Assembly: GCF_000967425.1 (NCBI RefSeq)
Contig: NZ_FO082820.1
Location: forward strand, 3,837,501-3,901,500
DNA: 64,000 nucleotides
Origin: Pseudorhizobium banfieldiae
Lineage (GTDB): Bacteria; Pseudomonadota; Alphaproteobacteria; Rhizobiales; Rhizobiaceae
Direction of reading: 5' to 3'
Position 1 is the first letter of the stretch; the number at the start of each line of letters is the position of its first letter. The position numbers were made by a program, and so were the translations under genes. Shown here piece by piece: positions 58,234-64,000 of the stretch. Below the pieces are notes generated by a model. The model saw nothing but the letters and a program-made list of their open reading frames with translations, had not been told where the DNA came from and searched no databases.

Positions 58234-58391
58234 ATTTCGAAACAAGTTTAGCAATCAGCTTAAGCGGATGCAGATGAGCATCGGCTAATAGTATCGGCAT
58301 GGATGAGGCGCGACCTCATGGCATCATGCCCTTGCCGCCGGATGAGCCGGCTGAAGAACAAAAGAACGGCTCAGACAGGCAAGGAAGCATC

Positions 58392-58958
58392 ATGCTCAGG
58401 AAGTTCGCAATCGCATTTGCGGCGCTCGCCGCCATGGCAACCTCTGCAGAAGCAATCAGTCTCGGCGCCGCGCGCACTGCCAAACCGCAAGCATCGCGGA
58501 CCGTTGCTGCGCCTGCCGGATATCAGATTTTCTGCATTCGCAACCAGTCGGAATGCCGAGGCGGGGGTGCGTCCAAGGTTGCTTACACGTCAGGCACGGC
58601 GGCGCTCTTGCGCCGGGTGAACGACGCCGTCAACAATTCGATCCGCTATCGTTCGGAGAGCGCCGAGAGATGGACCGTTGGCGGAACGTCAGGCGACTGC
58701 GAGGACTTCGCGCTGACGAAACGCAGCCGTCTCATTCGTGCCGGCATTCCCGCAGGAGCGCTTCGCCTCGCGACGGCACGCACCAGCCGCGGGGAACTGC
58801 ATGCCGTGCTCATCGTCAAAACCGACAAGGGCGATTACGTCCTGGACAATATCCGCAAGTCGATCGTGCTGAGGGGGCAATCGGGATACCGCTACCTCAA
58901 GGTAGCAACCAGCAACCCGAAGGTATGGCAGCCGGCAAGGGCCGGCCGCGAGATTTAG
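58392..58958 (+). CDS. bacterial transglutaminase-like cysteine peptidase (BTLCP, C93 family)
   Basis: This is a 188-residue exported protein with a signal peptide (MLRKFAIAFAALAAMATSAE then A), then the BTLCP domain with the catalytic triad Cys103 (SGDCEDFALTKR), His137 (GELHAVL) and Asp152 (YVLDN). The start at 58392 has AAGGAAG upstream; the 31-codon extension before it is not signal-like. Family members are periplasmic and some act on adhesins or cyclic-di-GMP-linked biofilm control, but most are uncharacterised. Confidence 0.82.
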   Translation: MLRKFAIAFAALAAMATSAEAISLGAARTAKPQASRTVAAPAGYQIFCIRNQSECRGGGASKVAYTSGTAALLRRVNDAVNNSIRYRSESAERWTVGGTSGDCEDFALTKRSRLIRAGIPAGALRLATARTSRGELHAVLIVKTDKGDYVLDNIRKSIVLRGQSGYRYLKVATSNPKVWQPARAGREI

Positions 58959-58970
58959 CAGTCGGCCCTT

Positions 58971-58991
58971 GACAAATCGGTACCGTTTGTC
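58971..58991. terminator. possible bidirectional terminator dyad
   Basis: GACAAA and TTTGTC flank the palindrome CGGTACCG with one bulged T, in the 45-bp gap between two converging genes. It could end transcripts from both sides. It is short and lacks a strong U-run. Confidence 0.4.
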
Positions 58992-59003
58992 TTCCCGGTC
59001 GGA

Positions 59004-59402
59004 TCAGGTCGGGGAGGCCGGATTGGGAGCGATGCCGTCTGCGCCAGGGTCGCTGCCCTCGCCACCGCCTGCTCCGCCACCGCCACCGCCACCGCCAGCG
59101 GCGGTGCCGCCAGTACCTGCCGCCTCGGCTGCGGCAGCAATCTCGTCGGCCGCCGAGCCCGGCGCCGCGGCGAGGGCGGCGGCTAGGATATCATCCGCTG
59201 CTGCCGGATTGGCGAGGATCGCAAGGCGCACAATTTCGGCGATCTCGTCATCCGAGGCACCGCGGGCAACAGCGGCCTCGATTGCGATGGTTACTTCTGC
59301 AGGCGTCGAAGGTACCTGCGCAATTGCCGGAGCAGAGAGGCTCAGGGACAGAGCAAGCACCGCCGCCGACAATGAAAGCGTGGATTTCGAGAAGGCGCTC
59401 AT
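59004..59402 (-). CDS. small exported Ala/Gly-rich protein, unknown function
   Basis: This 132-residue protein has a long signal peptide (cleavage after AIA, near residue 28), a helical Ala-rich middle (TPAEVTIAIEAAVARGASDD) and a low-complexity tail with an eight-glycine run. It looks like many small rhizobial exported proteins of unknown role. GC-rich glycine codons cluster in 59060-59115. It converges on the BTLCP gene. Confidence 0.65.
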   Translation of the reverse strand: MSAFSKSTLSLSAAVLALSLSLSAPAIAQVPSTPAEVTIAIEAAVARGASDDEIAEIVRLAILANPAAADDILAAALAAAPGSAADEIAAAAEAAGTGGTAAGGGGGGGGAGGGEGSDPGADGIAPNPASPT

Positions 59403-59665
59403 TGTTACATCCTTAACTGGCTTCCCAAGGGAGCCGAAAAAACTTCAACGCCGTTGAGAACGGTCGCGGACCATGGAAGGTTCCAGGCGCTGTTCGTCAA
59501 CTTGACCTAATCAATGACACACGCCATAGTAAAACTCAATACTGTAGGTCCACTAACTTTACATAGTATTAACCCGGCCCCTGCTCAGATTCTGCAAGTG
59601 AATACCTAAATGCTCGGGCTGATCCGCAGGCGGTCCGGAGCATAGCTGGCAGTGGATTGGCATGA
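59403..59665. other. intergenic region between exported protein and TRAP operon
   Basis: No gene is seen. The stretch 59505-59575 is notably AT-rich (ATAGTAAAACTCAATACTG and ACTTTACATAGTATTAACC), suiting a promoter for the exported-protein gene on the minus strand. No terminator for the TRAP operon is evident. Confidence 0.4.
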
Positions 59666-60949
59666 TCAGCGTGCGAAGAGCATGTTTGGCAGGAAGAGAA
59701 CGGCCTCCGGAACGAACACCAGCAGCAGGGCGACAAGGCCAATGGCGATCATAAGGGGCACAGATTCCCGCGTGTAGTCGCCGATCCGGACCTTGAGGAT
59801 CGAGCAGACGGCATACATGGCCGCACCGACCGGCGGCGTGAAGTTGCCAATGGTTGCGGCGACGACGAAGACGACGCCGAAATGGACCGGGTCACCGCCG
59901 AGGCTGCGCACCAGCGGCAGGAAGATCGGCGTCAGCATGATGATGAGGACCGTTGCATCGATGAAGAAGCCGCAGGCAATGATGAACAGCACGATGAGGG
60001 TCAGCACGCCGTAGAAGCTGTCGGTCACCGACAGGATGGCACCGGAGATGAGTTCGGGAACCCGCTCCAGGACGATGCCGTAGCTGAAGATGGCCGAGAG
60101 TGCGATCAGGAACATCACCGCGCCGATATCGGCGAGGCTGCCCTCGAGAGCCTGGCGGAAGGACTCGGTCTTGAGCTTGCGATAGGCGAGCACGCCGATC
60201 AGGACGGCGTAGATGACGGCGAAGGCCCCGATCTCGGACGGCGTGAAAATTCCGAAACGCAGCCCTGCGAGCAGGATGACCGGGAAGAGGATCGCCCATA
60301 TGCCGCCGCGAAGTGCGCTGCCAATCTCCGGAAGGGAGGCGCGCGTGGTACGGGCTGCCGGATATCCACGCCGGTTGGCGACGATCGAGACTGTGATTGC
60401 AAGCGCCGCCCAGAGCAGGAAGGCAGGGACGATGCCGGCCGCGAACAGCCGACCAATCGAGACCTGCCCGATCGTGCCGTAGATGATGAAGCCGAGGCCC
60501 GGAGGGATGATCGGCGTCAGGATGGCCCCGAAGGACAGGACGCCGGCGGTGAAGCCTTTCGACATGCCCCGGTTGATCATCTCGTTGCCGAGCATCCGGC
60601 TCTGCATAGCGGCATCGGCGATGGCCGATCCCGAGACGCCTCCCATCAGCGCGGAGAGCGCGAGCGACATCTGCGCCAAGCCACCCTTCATGCGACCGGC
60701 AATGACCGACGCCAGATCGAGCAGCTTCTCGGTGATTCCGGAGGCGTTCATCAGGTTGCCCGCCATGATGAACAGTGGGATGGCCAGGAGCGCGAAGTTC
60801 TGGGTGGTCGAGATCGTCTGCTGCAGCGGGATGGTGATCGGCAGTTCCGGGTGCTGCAGGAAGAAGACGACCCCGGAGATCCCGATCGCGAAGGCGACCG
60901 GCATGCCGATGAGCATGAGGACGATGAATGCGATGGTGACGAGAAGCAT
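59666..60949 (-). CDS. TRAP transporter large permease DctM
   Basis: This is a 427-residue DctM-family channel with about twelve hydrophobic segments and the motifs ILTPIIPPGLGFIIYGTIGQ and FTPPVGAAMYAV. It is the last gene of the third TRAP system in the window, starting 9 nt after the small permease. Uptake of an organic acid is driven by an ion gradient. Confidence 0.9.
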   Translation of the reverse strand: MLLVTIAFIVLMLIGMPVAFAIGISGVVFFLQHPELPITIPLQQTISTTQNFALLAIPLFIMAGNLMNASGITEKLLDLASVIAGRMKGGLAQMSLALSALMGGVSGSAIADAAMQSRMLGNEMINRGMSKGFTAGVLSFGAILTPIIPPGLGFIIYGTIGQVSIGRLFAAGIVPAFLLWAALAITVSIVANRRGYPAARTTRASLPEIGSALRGGIWAILFPVILLAGLRFGIFTPSEIGAFAVIYAVLIGVLAYRKLKTESFRQALEGSLADIGAVMFLIALSAIFSYGIVLERVPELISGAILSVTDSFYGVLTLIVLFIIACGFFIDATVLIIMLTPIFLPLVRSLGGDPVHFGVVFVVAATIGNFTPPVGAAMYAVCSILKVRIGDYTRESVPLMIAIGLVALLLVFVPEAVLFLPNMLFAR

Positions 60950-60958
60950 CCGATCACC

Positions 60959-61444
60959 TCAGCCAGCAGATAGGTTGACGCGGCGACCATTCCGGAGGTC
61001 GAGGGTCTTGACCACGGTGGTCAGCATGAGCAGCAGCGCACCGGATGGCAGGCTTGCCGTCACCCACGAATAGCTGATCCAGGGAATGCCCTGGAAACTG
61101 CGGGCACGGCTCGTCCAGGCAAGCTGAGTGCCGTAGATGATCACGAACGCCAGGAAGGCCAGAAGGATCATGTAGTTGAGGTAGGTCAGGGCCCGCCGTG
61201 CATGGGCGGGAAGCCGGTCGGTCAGAAGGTCGATGGACATGAGACTGTCCCGGCGCCAGGCGATGTCGGCACAGATGAAGCAGGCCCAGGCAAAGAAGCA
61301 TGTCGCGAAATCGATGGTCCAGTTGAGGGGATGGGCGGCCAGCCGCGCCAGGCCGCCCGAAAAGATTAGCAGGACCATGAGGATCAGCAGGATGCCGCCC
61401 ACCACTGCCTCGACTTTTCCGATCATGTCGTAGAGCGTTCGCAT
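60959..61444 (-). CDS. TRAP transporter small permease DctQ
   Basis: This 161-residue protein has four hydrophobic segments and the family tryptophan-rich motif around FFAWACFICADIAWRRDSLM. GGAGA lies before the ATG at 61444. It sits between dctP and dctM with short gaps (29 and 9 nt), so all three form one operon. Confidence 0.87.
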   Translation of the reverse strand: MRTLYDMIGKVEAVVGGILLILMVLLIFSGGLARLAAHPLNWTIDFATCFFAWACFICADIAWRRDSLMSIDLLTDRLPAHARRALTYLNYMILLAFLAFVIIYGTQLAWTSRARSFQGIPWISYSWVTASLPSGALLLMLTTVVKTLDLRNGRRVNLSAG

Positions 61445-61473
61445 GGAGTCTCCTGTGGCCGGCTTCCCTGTCG

Positions 61474-62466
61474 TTACCGGCCGAGTTCGGCCTGAACGGC
61501 ATTCTTGGCGTCGGTAATGCCCAGCACCTCGTATGCCTTCTCGCCTGCCGCCTTGAATGCCTCGATGTCGACGTCGCTCACGACCTCCATTCCCTTGGAT
61601 TGCAGGTCTGCCTTGATGGTTTCAGCCATGTCGGCGATCTTTTGCGATGTTTCACGGCCTGCCGCCCTGCATTCCTCGACCAGCGCCGTCTGGTACTCCG
61701 CAGGCAGCTGATCGAACCATTGCGCGCTGACCACCTGGAAGTTGATCAGCATGATGTGCTTCGATTCATTGGCGTATTTCAGCACCTCGTAGAAACGGCC
61801 GCCGGGAATGTTGGCATAGACGAGTTCCACGCCATCGATCGCCTGCTGCTGCAGGGCGGGGTACATGTCGCCGAAGGCCATGGCGGTGGGTGCCGCACCG
61901 AGTGCACGGACCGACTCCTGCCATATGGGCGCCGGCGGAGTGCGGATACGCAGCCCAGAGAGATCTTCCGGCTTCCTGATCGGCTTGTTGGTGAAGAAAT
62001 GCCTGAAACCCTGGACCCAGTCGAAGCAGACGACCTTGAGCCCGTGCTGCCTCGCAAGCTCATCCTGCCATTTCGCGAGCGTCGGGGAATCCGAGAGCTT
62101 CCAGACCTCCTCCAGCGAATCGACGAAATAGGGGCCGTTCATCACCGCGATACTGGGCACGTAGTTGCCGAGACGCGCCGAGTCCGTGTTCTGGCCGACG
62201 TTCGCCCCCTGGCGGATCTGCTCGATGATGTCTTCTTCGACACCCAGCTGGGCGCTGTGATAGACCTCCATCTTCAGTCCGCCATTGGTGCGTTCCTCCA
62301 TCTTCTTGGCCCAGTTCATGAACCCCTCGTGGAAGGGCTCGCTCGGTCCAAGGACGTGGTTGAACCGCAAGGTGAAAGTGTCCTGCGCCGTTGCCACCTG
62401 TGTGGTGATGGCAGCGAGGCCTGTCGCTGCGAGCAGCGGCAGCAGTTTCTTGGCTATCCTGTTCAT
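61474..62466 (-). CDS. TRAP transporter substrate-binding protein DctP
   Basis: This is a 330-residue periplasmic protein with a signal peptide (MNRIAKKLLPLLAATGLAAI, cleavage near TA-QD). The carboxylate-binding arginine fits DLSGLRIRTPPAP. GGAGGAGAG is 3-8 nt before the ATG at 62466, so longer extensions upstream are rejected. The neighbouring Ldh-type and SDR dehydrogenases suggest a hydroxy- or sugar-acid ligand. Confidence 0.88.
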   Translation of the reverse strand: MNRIAKKLLPLLAATGLAAITTQVATAQDTFTLRFNHVLGPSEPFHEGFMNWAKKMEERTNGGLKMEVYHSAQLGVEEDIIEQIRQGANVGQNTDSARLGNYVPSIAVMNGPYFVDSLEEVWKLSDSPTLAKWQDELARQHGLKVVCFDWVQGFRHFFTNKPIRKPEDLSGLRIRTPPAPIWQESVRALGAAPTAMAFGDMYPALQQQAIDGVELVYANIPGGRFYEVLKYANESKHIMLINFQVVSAQWFDQLPAEYQTALVEECRAAGRETSQKIADMAETIKADLQSKGMEVVSDVDIEAFKAAGEKAYEVLGITDAKNAVQAELGR

Positions 62467-62555
62467 GCTCTCTCCTCCACTTGTTGTCGTGTTCCGGCAC
62501 CCTCTCCCGGATGCCGGCAGAACCGGCCGGCCTTGTCCGCCTGCCGGAAACTCCT

Positions 62556-63641
62556 TCACCTGTCGAAGGGCGGCGTCAGTCCATGTTTTTCGGCAAGTTC
62601 GGCAAAGGCCTGGCGTGTCGCAGGATCGAGCGGCAGGCCTGTCCGGCGCCGCTCCTCCGCGACCTTCCATTCGCGATCGCCCGGCGCCATGACGGTGGTG
62701 CCCTCACGGGCCGGCGACGACCGGAGCACCTCGACGTACCGCTTCATGCCGGCTTCGAATACCGGCCGATCAACGAAGGCACCCGGCTTGAGTGCCAGCA
62801 CGAAGGCGCCAAGACTGCGGGGCGTCGACAGGTCGGGGCCGTTCATCGGCAGGAGATCGAAGCTCAGGCCCATCCCGGAGATGACCGCGCTGAGGATCTC
62901 GGCAACTCCGGCAAGCCCGGCGCCCTTGAAGCCGAATTCGCCCCCGACCGGCGCGAGCATTTCGACCTGTTCCGGATCCCGGACATCCCGCCCGGCTTCA
63001 TCCGATGCAACACCCTGCGGCAGTTGCACGCCGAGGCTTCGGTAAAGCTGCACGCGATTGTAGGGAATGGCACTCGTCGCCATGTCGAGAAGCCATGGCT
63101 GGTCGTTTTCCACCGGAACGGCAAAGGCGATGGGATTCGTGCCATGGAAGCGCATCGCCCCATCATGAAGACGGACGAAACTGTCGGAATTGCAGACTGC
63201 AAGGCCTATATAGCCGTGTTCCGCAGCCGCCATGGCATAGGCCCCGGCGGGCCCGAAATGCGAGCCGTTGCGGATCGAGACGGCGCCGACGCCGAACTGT
63301 TCGGCAAGAGCGACGGCATGGTCCATTCCGCGATAGGCGCCGAGAGCGCCGTGACCGTGATCGGCATCAAGAGAGGCGACCGCGCCGAAGGACTGCGCGA
63401 TCCGGACATTCGGCCGCCGGTTGACCCGCCCGGCCTCCATGACCTTCACGTAGTGAGCGAGAAGCCTGACGCCATGGCTGTCAACGCCCAGCCGCGACCC
63501 ATGCATCATGGCCCGGGTGGCTGCATCCGCCGTGGCTTCGTCGGCGCCGATCGCGGCAAACACCTTCCGGCAGAAGCCGTCGGTTGCCTCGATGGAGGCA
63601 TGGACGACGTCGCTCCCTGTCGTTCTGACTGGCGAATTCAT
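62556..63641 (-). CDS. Ldh-family (malate/L-lactate/ureidoglycolate-type) dehydrogenase
   Basis: This 361-residue NAD(P)-dependent oxidoreductase of the Ldh_2 family has the characteristic segments HGSRLGVDSHGVRLLAHYVK (catalytic His) and VRNGSHFG-like SIRNGSHFGPAGAYA. Members reduce or oxidise 2-hydroxy/2-oxo acids (malate, ureidoglycolate, 2,3-diketogulonate). It overlaps the upstream SDR gene by 4 nt, and the TRAP dctP follows 90 nt downstream, so the cluster probably imports and oxidises a hydroxy acid. Confidence 0.85.
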   Translation of the reverse strand: MNSPVRTTGSDVVHASIEATDGFCRKVFAAIGADEATADAATRAMMHGSRLGVDSHGVRLLAHYVKVMEAGRVNRRPNVRIAQSFGAVASLDADHGHGALGAYRGMDHAVALAEQFGVGAVSIRNGSHFGPAGAYAMAAAEHGYIGLAVCNSDSFVRLHDGAMRFHGTNPIAFAVPVENDQPWLLDMATSAIPYNRVQLYRSLGVQLPQGVASDEAGRDVRDPEQVEMLAPVGGEFGFKGAGLAGVAEILSAVISGMGLSFDLLPMNGPDLSTPRSLGAFVLALKPGAFVDRPVFEAGMKRYVEVLRSSPAREGTTVMAPGDREWKVAEERRRTGLPLDPATRQAFAELAEKHGLTPPFDR

Positions 63642-64000
63642 AGTGTCTGGCCTCCATCGATGACCAGAAGCTGGCCGGTCATGTATGCGGTTTCGTCGCT
63701 CGCGAGGTAGACCGCGGCCGCCGCCATCTCCTCCACTGTTCCCAATCGGCCCATCGGCTGACGGGCGATGAATGTCCGGTGCATTTCCGCGGGGTCGTCG
63801 CTGGCGTCGATGCGGTCCTGCAGGGAGGGCGAATGCGTCGTGCCGGGGCAGAGCGCATTGCAGCGAACGCCGGTGGCGATCACGTCGCGCGCCACGGCCT
63901 TGGTCAAGCCGATCATCGCGGCCTTGCTTGCACCGTATGCAGCCCGATTGGCGACGCCGGTAATGCTGGATGCCACGGAGGCAACGTTGATGATCGACCC
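63638..64000 (-). CDS. SDR-family oxidoreductase, 5' end outside the window
   Basis: This is the C-terminal part (about 120 residues visible) of a short-chain dehydrogenase: the active-site YGASKAAMIGLTKAVARD (Tyr-x3-Lys), the NALCPGTTHSP segment and the C-terminal YMTGQLLVIDGGQTL. The frame stays open to the window edge (INVASVAS precedes), so the start lies beyond 64000. It is coupled by a 4-nt overlap to the Ldh-family gene and likely acts in the same pathway. Confidence 0.88.
   Translation of the reverse strand, partial: GSIINVASVASSITGVANRAAYGASKAAMIGLTKAVARDVIATGVRCNALCPGTTHSPSLQDRIDASDDPAEMHRTFIARQPMGRLGTVEEMAAAAVYLASDETAYMTGQLLVIDGGQTL

Overview
The window looks like chromosomal DNA of a Rhizobiales alphaproteobacterium, most likely Rhizobiaceae (Sinorhizobium/Rhizobium/Shinella-like). 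It opens with the end of an rRNA operon in the order 23S-5S-tRNA-fMet, and the 23S has the enlarged helix-9 insert seen in rhizobia. The coding DNA is GC-rich with dense overlapping operons. The gene content (frcRBCAK, ehuBCDA with eut/doe genes, pccAB/scpA with PccR, many TRAP and ABC uptake systems) fits a soil or plant-associated scavenger. No insertion sequence, prophage or CRISPR array was seen.

Layout. (1) 1-3640: 23S, 5S and tRNA-fMet, plus a duplicated tRNA 5' fragment and a decayed coding scrap. (2) 3826-8930: fructose-type ABC operon frcBCAK with divergent ROK regulator frcR. (3) 9014-21516: ectoine/hydroxyectoine uptake and catabolism. EnuR lies just upstream of eutB-eutC-doeA-doeB-ehuB-ehuC-ehuD-ehuA; doeC-doeD lie further upstream and are divergent from an Lrp/AsnC regulator. 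eutA is absent. (4) 21569-27784: IclR regulator divergent from a ThDP-dependent decarboxylase-like enzyme, a TRAP transporter and a DUF4142 protein. (5) 27972-34964: peptide/glutathione-type ABC transporter with a permease-ATPase fusion, converging on a cytosolic gamma-glutamyltransferase. (6) 35152-38934: Rieske demethylase pair of the glycine-betaine type (gbcAB), divergent from a short MetE-like methyltransferase. (7) 39077-43909: TPP riboswitch followed by ThiX- and ThiY-like proteins with no ThiZ ATPase, then a fused TRAP permease and TRAP binding protein. (8) 43927-47844: exonuclease-CBS-DUF294 fusion protein, L-2-hydroxyglutarate-oxidase-like flavoprotein, and a small exported-protein gene broken by an in-frame stop. 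(9) 47885-57124: methylmalonyl-CoA pathway (scpA, pccA, an unknown small gene, a YghU-like GST, pccB) and its regulator PccR. (10) 57161-59402: polyol-type dehydrogenase, transglutaminase-like protease and a Gly-rich exported protein. (11) 59666-64000: a third TRAP transporter with an Ldh-family dehydrogenase and a truncated SDR gene.

How the genes work together. The central theme is catabolism of compatible solutes and small organic nutrients: ectoines to aspartate, glycine betaine to demethylated products, fructose, gamma-glutamyl peptides, an unidentified 2-oxo acid and propionyl-CoA. Each module is paired with its own transporter and local regulator. The least expected module is the riboswitch-led ThiXY/TRAP operon, which joins half of an ABC thiamine-precursor importer to a complete TRAP importer. 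Function calls come from reading the translations and motifs; no database search was run.
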